A stretch of 64,000 bases of DNA from positions 19,969,134 to 20,033,133 of the forward strand of contig CM033401.1 in NCBI GenBank assembly GCA_019426215.1, read 5' to 3'. The notes beneath the pieces are model-generated. The model did not search any database. It was not told where the DNA came from and saw nothing but the letters and a program-made list of their open reading frames with translations. A program made the translations under genes and the position numbers. This stretch comes from Buddleja alternifolia (Eukaryota > Streptophyta > Magnoliopsida > Lamiales > Scrophulariaceae). Shown here piece after piece: positions 21,710 to 31,588 of the stretch (position 1 is its first letter; the number at the start of each line of letters is the position of its first letter).

Positions 21710-23248
21710 ACTTTGGTAGATCGTCCTGAAGGTATAAAACCTATAAGATGTAAGTGGATCTACAAAAGAAAGATAGGTAGCGATGGCAAGGTTGACACCT
21801 TTAAAGCCAGGCTCGTAGCAAAAGGGTATAATCAAAGAGAATGAATTGACTATTAAGAAACTTTTTCGCCCGTGGTTATGATAAAGTCCATACGAATTCT
21901 GTTATCCATAGCTGCATATTTAGATTATGAGATATGGCAAATGGATGTCAAAATGGCCTTTCTAAATGGATTCCTCGAGGAGGATATCTATATGGAACAG
22001 CCAAAGGGTTTTGTGTTCGAGTCCGATATCCATAAAGTATGTAAACTTGAGAGGTCAATTTACGGTCTCAAGCAAGCATCTAGAAATTGGAATCTCCATT
22101 TTGATGAAGAAGTTAAGGGATATGGCTTCATCAAGAACGAAGATGAACCATGTGTCTACAAGAAGACTAGTGGGAGCAAACTCTCGTTCTTAGTACTATA
22201 TGGACATTCTACTTATAGGAAATGACGTAGGAATTCTCACCATTGTTAAGAAATGGCTTTCAAGTATGTTTTCCATGAAAGACTTGGGAGAATCCACATA
22301 CATTCTAGGAATTCGTATCAACAGGGATAGAACGAATAGAATGAAAGGCCTCTCTCAGACCCTTTACTTAGAAAAGGTCCTAAAGAGGTTTAGGATGCAC
22401 AACTCTAAGAAAGGGTTTCTTCCTATGAGGCATGGAGTACATTTATCCAAGTCTATGTGTCCTCAAAGTGAGGAAGATAGACAAGAGATGAGTAATGTAC
22501 CCTATGCTTCTGCAGTTGGTAGTCTGATGTATGCAATGCTGTGTACTAGACTCGACATTGCCTATGTTGTGAGCGTGGTGAGTCGATTTCAGGCAAACCC
22601 AGGAAAAGAACGTTGGATAGCTGTGAAGAATATCCTAAAGTATCTGAAAAGAACTAAGGATATGATTCTCATCTATGGAGGTGGAGACCTGAAGATGGAA
22701 GGTTATTCTGATTCAGACTTTCAGTGGATTTTGATGACCGAAAATCCACTTCAGGGTTTGTTTTTACTCTCAATGGTGGAGCGGTGTCTTGGAAGAGCTC
22801 CAAGCAAAGCAGAACCGCTGTTTCCACCAATGAAGCAGAGTATGTAGCAGCCTCAGAGGCAGCGAAAGAATCTGTTTGGATGAGGAAGTTTCTTGGAGAA
22901 CTTGGAACGGTCCCTAGTGCTCAGCTCCCGTTGCCACTTTATTGTGATAACAATGGAGCGATAGCGCAAGCCAAGGAACCGAGGTCTCATAACAAGTCCA
23001 AACATATTGAGAGACGATTTCACATCATCAGGGAGATCGTTGGCAGAGGAGAGATAGCAGTGCAGAAAATAACCTCAGCTAACAATATAGCTGACCCGTT
23101 CACCAAACCACTACCTCAGGCTATTTTGGACCAACACCTGGAAAGGATGGGTATTAGATACCACAATGAGTGCAAGTGGGAGATTGTTAGGATTATGCCC
23201 TCAGATGCCATAGAGGATAGAATGTATAGGGCATATATCTTGTATTGA
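21710..23248 (+). pseudogene. Copia reverse transcriptase and RNase H
   Basis: RT blocks: KWIYKRKIGSDGKVDTFKAR, LVAKGYNQRE, then (after stops at about 21844 and 21856) FSPVVMIKSIRILLSIAA, QMDVKMAFLNGFLEEDIYME and IYGLKQASRNWNLHFDE. The catalytic Y-x-D-D turn at about 22195-22210 is damaged: the frame shifts there and one Asp appears lost. RT/connection continues DLGESTYILGIRI through VPYASAVGSLMYAM. RNase H (22724 on) has [33 protein letters not shown] and ADPFTKPLP. The last frame runs past the PPT and stops at 23248, about 60 bases inside the LTR. Confidence 0.9.
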
Positions 23249-24988
23249 ACTTAAACTCTTCTTAAATAAAAGGCATTATTGAGGTTTCACTTAATTCTTA
23301 TCTGCATCTATAAGTTGTGTAAAACGTTTTGTCCATGTTTTCAGTGTGATCCCTCTACTTCCTATGGGATAGGAAGATTGGCACTAGAGAGATCGATCTT
23401 GATTTCTAAAATAAGTTCGCAAGTAATATGAAGTCTTTAATGGACAAATAAAGACTTCGAATACTTGTACAATCTTAGCTCCGACATGAGAGTGCCTGTC
23501 TAGTATCATGGGATGATAGGAGATTAAGATTGTAGACACGTCAGTGGAACCGATATGTTCGAACACGACTCGCATCGGTTCTGTCACATGGTTTTTCACT
23601 CTGTGACTGTCAATGACGGAACTGATTATGTGTAATAGGTATATGTGAACCTTTGACCTGAAGTATCAGGCTGAAGATGCACTTGTGACGTCAAATCTTT
23701 CACTAGAGTAGTTAGACCCAATTCACCCTTTGGTGGGGTCAACCTCGAAATGCGGACTTGATGGGCAAGTGGTAATCTTAGCAGATATCTAATATGGGCT
23801 TTGTGCTCTCATAAGTAAATGAGTATGTACCCGATGTAATTATAGATAAATAGAGATCAAAGTCTTTGGCCAAAGCAAACGAGACGATTGTGCTTGGCAC
23901 TAAATTGATCTCAATGATCTCATATTTATTATGATTTATACATATGGTCAAGTCCAGTGAGTTTGACATAACCATGACTCTCACTTGACTGGGGAACGTG
24001 AACAAAGGGTTTATACATATACGGTATTTACGATTGGAAGGTTTTGGAATGATCCTATCATTCGTTTTCGTTTGGATTACGAAGTGGGCCCCGTGACTGG
24101 CTAGGTGTTACCCACTTCCTTTGGTTTCCTCTCATTGCCAAATGAAACGAACCTAAAGAGTCGCGCTAAAGGATTGACAAAGAAAAATGAAGAAAAAGGA
24201 ATTTCTATTATTTCTTTTGGGAGTTTTAATTTATTGGATAAACTAAATAATTAATTATTCATTAGATGAAATAATTAATTATAATGATAAGATTAATTAC
24301 TAATTAATTTCCTTGTGAAATATATTAATGAATTAATTTATCTAATTAATTTGGTTATTTAATTAATTTATTTATTTATTGGATACAATAAATTATTAAT
24401 TGAAATAAGAAATTAATTAAACAAAACAAATCTCGGGGCTAAATAAGGAGTCCAATTGGACGCCTACTAGGCCTCAATGTGGCATCTTTGAGAGGCCTCA
24501 ATGTGGCATCTTTGAGAGGCCACATATTAGGGCTCTTTTGTTTTGACTTGTTCAATAAGTCATGAGGTATGTAAGGACTCTTTGACTTAGAACAAGTATG
24601 AAGAATACACAACTCTCATAACTCTCAAAAGAAAGAAAAATATTCCTCCCCTCCTCTATACCTAGCCGTCGACCACAGAGAAAGAAGAAAGGAGATTTTT
24701 CGTTTGTTGATCTGTGCGTGACGATTTAGAGACGACGTATTTTCGTTGTTCGAATCAAATTCAAGTTTGAAGAATCAAACCAAAGGATTGAAGATTTGGA
24801 AGCTTCAATATTTTGAGTTTGGAGAAGAAGAAGTTTTTCTCCATCATCATATTTATATTAACGAGTAAGTTTTATTCGTTATACGCTTTTAGATTCAATT
24901 ATGCGAATTAGAGTACCGATTGGGTTTTCGTTTTTAATTTTTGAAATCTCTTCCACTGCGTTTATGCTTTTTCGAACGAAACCCAACA
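23185..24988 (+). repeat. 3' LTR of the copia element
   Basis: Begins TGTTAGGATTATGCCC directly after the PPT-like AAGTGGGAGAT and ends AAACCCAACA. 1804 bases. It includes AT-rich TTAATTAATT clusters (24240-24420) and a perfect ~24-bp tandem duplication (GGCCTCAATGTGGCATCTTT, about 24470-24520). Related LTR halves lie at 58991-60398. Confidence 0.85.
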
Positions 24989-26438
24989 TTTTGTATTTCA
25001 ATCCGTACGTTCTCTGCCTTATTTCCGGCCACTTGCCACTGCAACTTAGGTATATATCCATAATACCCATATTTTGATTGATGCACATTACATGAAGCTC
25101 AGTTTTGTGGTGCAAAAGTCCTAGAACACTCGATTGCTCATTGGTAGACATTTTTCCCGCGGGTGGCACGATTATAGAGGTGCTAATTGGCGGCAATGAT
25201 ACTGGAAGTGGTAGCTTCGATTTTCTAGTCCCTAATACATTGCTGGTGAGAAATGGGGGGAAATGTTAGTGGTGGAAGTGCGACGGCATTACGACGTAGA
25301 AGGTAGCTTTATAGTGCACAACGGAGAAAGCGACAGAGCTGTTGGGTGCGTTTTACAGCGGTGAAAATGGTAGGTAAGGGCGGTAGTTTAGGGTTAAAAC
25401 AAGGGAGCACAAAAGCAGGCAGGGAAAAGAGAGGGGAAATGATAAACTCAGGGGCAAAATCGTCATTTTAGGTAGGTAGAGAATGAATCCAAAGATGTAG
25501 TTGCAATTAGGGAGTGCAGACTCTAATAACATACGTAGGGACTGATTTCAGAATTCAATTGGGGATTGAGGATTTTCTACCAATTTTCCCTTAAATTCAA
25601 CACTTGAAAAGTAACTTTAATTATTTAAACACTTTTATAAATTAAATAAATCAGAAGAAAAAAGAAAAGGGGCCATCTTCCCTAGCGAGTCAACATCCCC
25701 TCCCCCCAAACCAACACCCAATCCTTGTCATGCATCCCCTCAGGTGGAGACTAACTCTCTTCCCCCTCTCCTCTCCGCTCGCATTCATCTCCTTGCCATT
25801 CATATCTATTTAACACCACCCCACCCACACACACAATCTAAATGTTGCAAACTCCAGGAGAGGAAGTGGGTGGCGGTGCTAATTGGTGAAGGGAGGGCGT
25901 GGTTGTGGCCTTAGGTGGTCAGATTGGCATGGCCTGCCCCCCCGGGGGGGGGGGGGGGTTCAGTGGCGATTTTGAAGAAAATTTCAAGTTTATTTTCCTT
26001 TTTAATTAAACTTTTAGTAAATTAATTCGATTTATAAATTTGTAAAATATAAAAAAAATTGTATTTTTTTATTTTTGCAATTATATTCCTGCCATGTTGG
26101 CATTTGTCCACTAGTCCTTTCTTTTTCCAACTTGTGAAATTTGGTATCCACCATGATGAATTTGGTACGAAAAAAAAGCAGCACTACACAACTTGGAATT
26201 GAGTTACTCTTAGCAAGTTGCACCCTGTCATTTTCAGGTCAAAAGTCTCATCATAGTAGGCCTAAAATTGTACATAAAATATAAATGGATTTGAAAAGGC
26301 AAATATTTTCATAATCAACTGATATCAAGAAATTAAACGGGCCACTTATAAATAATAATTACTTGGTTGCATGGAGGAAAAGATATTTTGCATCAGTAAC
26401 ACAACCTTATTTAAGTTTTAACCATTGTGAAATCTCAC
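24989..26438. other. Region with no supportable gene
   Basis: It separates the copia LTR from the CACTA-like element. A 105-codon minus-strand frame (24879-25196) crosses the LTR boundary and has no recognised domain. 25200-25560 is purine-rich on the + strand and resembles non-coding repeat or UTR sequence. 25670-25850 is rich in C and CT runs. Confidence 0.4.
25937..25958. repeat. C7G15 homopolymer junction
   Basis: Seven C followed directly by fifteen G. The run can form a G-quadruplex or a C/G foldback and is also a place where assemblies commonly go wrong. Confidence 0.9.
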
Positions 26439-26815
26439 CGCTACAAAAAGTAAAATTAATGACAAAATTTGAAGTGACAATATTAAAATTGTCATTAAAT
26501 TTTTGTTTTGTCATAAAAATAATTTTTAATAACAAGAGTTCATTTAAAGTTGTCACATAGTGATAATACAAATAGAGTGATAACTATAATTATTATCACT
26601 AAATTGTCATTAAAAGTGTCACTAAATATCAATAATAACAACAATTTTATTGTAATTAATTATCAAGAGTAATTTTTTTTCACAAATCTTGTCACAATTA
26701 ACATGTAAAGTCTACTCTTGTGACAAAAAATTCTTGTTACTAATAATTTACAATTACTGACAATTTTAAGATTGTCACTTACATTTTATCAATAATATCT
26801 TCTTTTTTTGTAGTG
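26439..26815. mobile_element. Non-autonomous CACTA-like element
   Basis: The right end is the reverse complement of CACTACAAAAAAAGAAG. The left end is CGCTACAAAAAGTAAAA (one mismatch in the CACTA terminus). CAC on the left and CAT on the right are a near-match for the usual 3-bp duplication. Inside there are repeated subterminal words of the GTGACAAT / ATTGTCA type in both orientations, as in CACTA subterminal regions. 377 bases, non-coding. Confidence 0.65.
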
Positions 26816-27330
26816 CATGTCTCTTATTCCCTGAACTTTTTGTATATATCCATTTTTATCAATCACAAGGACGGAAGGGTGCCTCTGACGCCCAAGTTCA
26901 CATCACTTGTCCGACATGGGGTGGCACCACCGCTAGAGATAGTGGTGATGGGTCGGTGTGTTTGGGAATGGGTGGTGTTGGGTGTGTAATGTCATAATGT
27001 TGGAAGAAACAGAAGAGAAGTCGTTTTCAAAGCATGTATATGATCTTGTATTATTGTGGCTCGATAACTATTCGTCATCTAAATCTAATTATTTAGTGAT
27101 CATTATATAATAATAGATCTGTGATACAAGGATCATAACTGTGTTTACAATGTGTCACACACACATTATTCTTCTTATTACACACCATAATTAAAGTCTC
27201 CCCATGAGAGACTAGTAATTAGCTCCAGAAAATTACAAAGAGACACAAATTTAAACACACAGGAAAGTTATTCATTCCATCACCAAATTATAAATATCTC
27301 ACACACGACAGAGATACTTGAAACAGAAAC
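26816..27330. other. 3' flank of the defensin gene
   Basis: No gene seen. The part next to 27330 probably includes the defensin 3' UTR on the minus strand. A short GGTGG-rich patch (26900-26990) has no continuous frame. Confidence 0.45.
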
Positions 27331-28400
27331 TTAACAATGTTTGGTGCAGAAACAACGGCGGCGAAAACCCCTGCAATTGCCACCGTGGAAGCCCTCATTG
27401 TGGCAAACTGAAGCGCAATTGGTGGAGCTCACACATGGTCCCTTGAAGCGATGGCTCTGTGACTCACAGGTCCTTGCCTCTCCCACCATTGGCCCTATCT
27501 CTGTACCTATACATATATATATATATATATGTATATGTCATCATCACTTTAAATAAATATGACCCCCACTAATTACTTAATTAATAACTTGCAAATATAT
27601 AAACATTAATGTCCCCTCGAATGGTATGGATTTTGTTGCGTTTCCCTTGAAATCTTTTATAGGTGACAAGTGTCTGTTTGTGAAACGAGCAGTATTATTT
27701 TTACACGAAATTATTAGTGCAAAATATGTAGAGTGAATAAAGAATCACGACGAAATGAGGTCTCACTTTCTCAAGAATTGGAAATTGTATATCCCGTTTT
27801 AATTTGCTCCAAGACGACGAGTGACTTACATTTAGGGATAATTACAAAAACTCTCCCTCATTTTGAGCCTAATTACTAAAAACTCCCACTTTTGGTAAAT
27901 TAGATTAACTCCCCCAGCAGTAAAAAAAATTATAATTCCATCGCCTCCCAATATAAATACATTACAATTTCACTCATGACATGGGGTGTTCTGGTAATTT
28001 TCAAAACCTCAAGTGAATTTTGGTAATTACACACTAAGTGAGGCGGTGTGAGTGTAATTATCACATGCATTTATTACATTGACTCTTATTCATTAAAAAA
28101 AGGGTAAAATGTATAAAATTCTCATGTATTATGTCGAAAATGCTATTATTAGACTTGATAATCACACAGAAAAAACTGAGGAAAATTCAAACTTGGATTT
28201 TCACATTCAGAGCAGTTTGTTTCAACGGCTTCCATATAGTTATTTATGCCTGGCTCCAAAAATTAGTAATCACATGCACATATATCGTATAGTATAAATG
28301 AATGTATCAGAAACTAAACTATAAACTAACTAATGAATCACCAACCAGTAATGGTGAAGAGCATCAGAACCATCAACAAAACCTTAGCTAGGCGCTCCAT
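27331..28400 (-). CDS. Plant defensin (gamma-thionin), two exons
   Basis: Exon 1 is 28346-28400 and exon 2 is 27331-27506. The 839-base intron has GT at 28345-28344 and AG at 27508-27507. The joined frame encodes 76 residues. Residues 1 to about 29 are a hydrophobic secretion signal ([18 protein letters not shown]...). The mature 47-residue peptide starts [14 protein letters not shown] and ends CFCTKHC. Eight Cys fall at precursor positions 32, 43, 49, 53, 63, 70, 72 and 76, giving C-x10-C-x5-C-x3-C-x9-C-x6-C-x-C-x3-C, exactly the plant defensin spacing. The gamma-core is G-x-C-x6-C at 61-70. One intron within the signal peptide codons is the usual gene structure. Such peptides are secreted antimicrobial proteins, and the sequence is PDF2-like. 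The intron is longer than typical because it carries a small repeat (27834-28063). Confidence 0.93.
27513..27532. repeat. (AT)n run next to the defensin splice acceptor
   Basis: TATATA repeat inside the intron, within about 25 bases of the AG acceptor on the minus strand, in the place of a normal U-rich tract. Confidence 0.7.
27834..28063. mobile_element. MITE-like repeat in the defensin intron
   Basis: The left end GGGATAATTACAAAAACTC and the right end (reverse complement GTGATAATTACACTCACACC) form an imperfect inverted pair. Interior words (AATTACTAAAAACTCCC, GGTAATTACACAC) are of the same style as the repeat at 2018-2410. No clear target duplication. Confidence 0.5.
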
Positions 28401-28485
28401 ATTGTTTGTCACACGCAGAGTTAAAATATTGATTGATCAGTATATATGGTAATGGGAGTGATAAAAGGATTACATTTAGAAGGGG

Positions 28486-28494
28486 TATTTATAG
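28486..28494 (-). promoter_or_regulatory. TATA box of the defensin gene
   Basis: The minus strand reads CTATAAATACCCC about 90 bases before the ATG at 28400, in a suitable position for the core promoter. Confidence 0.6.
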
Positions 28495-28496
28495 AG

Positions 28497-29055
28497 GGGG
28501 TTTGAGGGTAAATAAATTGTAGTAACTTTTAAAAGTTTATCCAGTATAGATTCTCCACACCAAGTGAAGTGTCTATTTGAATGATTGAAAAAAAAAAACA
28601 AAAAAAAAAAAACCCGTAATCAGGCAAGTGGCCATGCATGTGAAAACAGAAAAGTAGTCAGACAAAGATACGTCAAAATCCTGCTACCCCACTACTGCTC
28701 CTGACTTATCAGTGAAGCTCAATCTTTTGCTTTTCTGGATGGGACCAAGCCATATATATGCATGCACCTGTACATATTAAAAGTTATCTTCACGATGATC
28801 ACATTGCTTTTACAATTCATTTTCTTCTTTTTATTTTATGTTTGAGCAGGCTTTTCAATTTATTACCACTAAATTTAATGTAACAGCGTGTTTTCTTAGA
28901 ATAAATAAATATGAAGTGGTAGGTATACATGTTTATAAAAAAAAATATGAGGTGTAGGTAGGTGATGCCGACAGAGAAAAAGAAAAATATCTAGGGTAAA
29001 AATAATTGATAAGATTGTCGATAGAAAAATTGAACCTTATCCTTATTTAAAACAT
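28497..29055. other. Upstream flank of the defensin gene
   Basis: Probable promoter region of the minus-strand defensin. It contains an A-rich run (28588-28612) interrupted by single C and, at about 28740-28765, CATGCATG words. No gene seen. Confidence 0.4.
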
Positions 29056-29209
29056 AGAGGCTTTGTTTGGATGTGTTTTTATTTTATATTCAATAGTCAT
29101 TTTCTAAAATGTATTGGAGAATGTGATTTTTTATTTTCGTATGAGAAAAGTGAAAAAAGTAGGTATGTTTAGTTGTGATTTTGAAAATGATTGAAATTTA
29201 TGAGTGTGA

Positions 29210-31221
29210 TGTCACGCCCCGAACCCTGGGACCATGACAATCGCCGCAAGCTCTCGGGGAACATCCCCAAGGCATGCAAGACTCACCTATTAACAAAATT
29301 GGTATAGAGCATCTATACCTAAAAGATAAGAATTCCCAACATACAAAATAAAACTCCATAATAGAAATTCAGTTCTCGAATGATAAAAGAAATCCCTCAT
29401 ACAAAGTCAATAGATCCAATACTAGTAATTAATCTCTAAGTTCAAATCCAAAACGAACAAGTTTATCGTAACTAAAAGAATGAAGTCTATCTATATAATA
29501 CTAAAAAAAATGCTAAATTAAGAAATAGGGTTCCTCGAGATATGACAATCGAACATGAATAATTCTCCTTCCACTAAGTCTCGGCATCTGAAAAAAATGT
29601 TAATGGAAATAATGAGCACGACGGCCCAGTAAACGACTCTAACACTCAACTAGCCGGATCAAACAAGCAAAATAATAGTTATTTCTTTTGTCTATACGAA
29701 ACGATAATTTTAAGTTCAAAAGAATATCACTATAGCAAGAACAATAGTTGAAAAGATTTACATTAAATAAACAACCAACATGACACGAATTTTACCATGC
29801 AAAACTAACACATAAGCCAACATTGGTCAGGGACAGGTTTAACCCCCCTGTCTCGGGTCACTAGTACAGGTTTCACCCCCCTGTACAGGGTCACTGGTGT
29901 AGGCTTCACCCCCCTACACTGGGTCACTGAGATAGGCATCACCCCTTATCCTGGGTCACTAACCAACCTCAAACACAAATAGGTCACGGCTTTTCATCGC
30001 CTATTCCGGAATAGTCAACGTTGTATTAGTCTCAACCATGGGTTTTCAAAACCACCTCCACAATAATCACGTTTTCAAAACCACCTCCACAACAGTCACG
30101 TTTTCAAAACCATGCTCATATCACATAAAAGAAACCATATTTTTCACTTTTCAAATCCACGCTCAAAAACTCAAATCATATTCATGTTTTCACAAATCAA
30201 TACATATATATAAGCTCGCATGATCCAAGTTACGAAAATCACACACGCACACCAAAAATACTACATATACGAGTTTATATAAACTAGAAGAGTGAAGAAT
30301 CACTTACCTCAACTCCAACACTTACAATGTCCAAAAGTTCCTTATAACTAATGAACTTGATCTAGAATAGTAAACCACAGATAATTAGCTTTACTATAAC
30401 TGGACCTATACGCTGACATATATATAATCTTCATGTAAAAAGTCTTCAATTGCTAATCAAATCCTTAATTAACTTCGTCTGAGAAAGCAGAATGTCAAAG
30501 TAAAAACAAGACCCATTAATAATCTATTTGTCTTTTCCTTTTACCACTACCCGAACCACTGCTAAATTGTAATCTATGGAGTTGTATTATGTAACTATCA
30601 AATTCTCCATTCCATGGTCCACCACTAACCATATACCTGTTGTTATATACTTTACAAGACATGTGAAAGTGATTACAATCTAACTATAGGGCCCCCATGT
30701 TCCCGTAAGAGCAGAATTTAAATTTTCCACAAAACAATTAGTGCATACGTCCCACAAAACTCCAAATTTGACCCATTCTCCTTCATGCCAGATGACTCAA
30801 ATTCATTCAATTCTACCTATTTAACTATACCCACGATTACAGAGTATATAGATGATTGACGTGTAAACCTGAAATTAATGATTCAAGAATTTAAATAATG
30901 GAGCAGCAATATTCTTACTTTTTCGTCGCTCAATAGAGAACACCACTCTGCCCTGTCGCCGTTCAATCCTTTTTCCTCTAAACTGAATCTTGCAGAATTT
31001 TAGTTAATAGGGTTTGTGAGAACCCCTTTATTTAACAAAACCGTCCTTGTACTCCTATGTGGAAACTTTTGATCCCAAATCTTGTATAATTACGAATAGA
31101 CCATGAACCCATAAGTATTTTATATACAACTATTTTTACCCATATACAATTTACTAATTACATACTATCTTATTAACTTTATTATTATAATTAAAAAGAA
31201 CGAATTTTGTCGGGCTTTACA
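29210..31221. mobile_element. Solo LTR, gypsy type
   Basis: Begins TGTCACGCCCCG, ends GGGCTTTACA, with the perfect 5-bp duplication TGTGA on both sides (29205-29209, 31222-31226). 2012 bases with no coding remnants or PBS. It is inserted in the TIR element 29059-31540, and the flanking halves of that element rejoin once it is removed. Confidence 0.85.
29826..29960. repeat. Degenerate ~38-bp tandem repeats in solo LTR
   Basis: Four units of the form AGG(T/C)TT(A/C)ACCCCCCTG, each followed by GGGTCACT. Each unit contains a short inverted pair such as GTACAG/CTGTAC or TGTAGG/CCTACA, i.e. complementary words that vary together between units. Confidence 0.75.
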
Positions 31222-31588
31222 TGTGATGTATGAAATGATTGAAAAGTAATGATTAGATGAATAATATTGGATTTGATGTTGAATATTGATGAGAGAGAGG
31301 ATGGTGATAGGTGAATAAGAGAGGAGAGAGAGAGAGGATGGTGATGGGTGGATGAGAGAGAAAATATGAGATAAGTGATGTGAAATGTAATTTTAAATAA
31401 ATGATTAAAATTTTTCGAGAACGTAAAAACAAGAATAAAAATGAGAATATTTTCAATTAAAAACAGTGTAAAGTGTGTATTTTCATTTTCAGATGAAAAT
31501 AAAAATGGAAAAAGTATAATGAAAACAAACAAACCAAGCCAGAAGATTTCGTAAGTTTAATAATAATAAAAATTGTATAAGACGTGAC

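Larger units (their letters stand above)
19626..24988 (+). mobile_element. 5'-truncated Ty1/copia element
   Basis: Gag end, zinc knuckle, protease, integrase, RT and RNase H follow each other in copia order on the + strand, then a PPT and a 1.8-kb 3' LTR (23185-24988). There is no 5' LTR or PBS; recognisable gag begins at about 19700. Stops and shifts occur throughout. A close relative is the interrupted element at 47412-51235. Confidence 0.9.
29059..31540. mobile_element. TIR element split by a solo LTR
   Basis: The left end GGCTTTGTTTGGATG and the right end (reverse complement GGCTTGGTTTGTTTG) are imperfect inverted repeats. The same three bases AGA flank both ends. Excluding the LTR at 29210-31221 the element is ~470 bases and non-coding. 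A 3-bp duplication and GGCTTxGTTTG ends are compatible with a PIF/Harbinger-like MITE, though AGA is not the usual target. Confidence 0.5.

Noticed and set aside
24879..25196. 105-codon minus-strand frame, considered as a transposase or gene fragment
   Set aside because: It crosses the copia LTR boundary at 24988 and matches no family I can recognise. A profile search against DDE transposases would be needed to reopen this.
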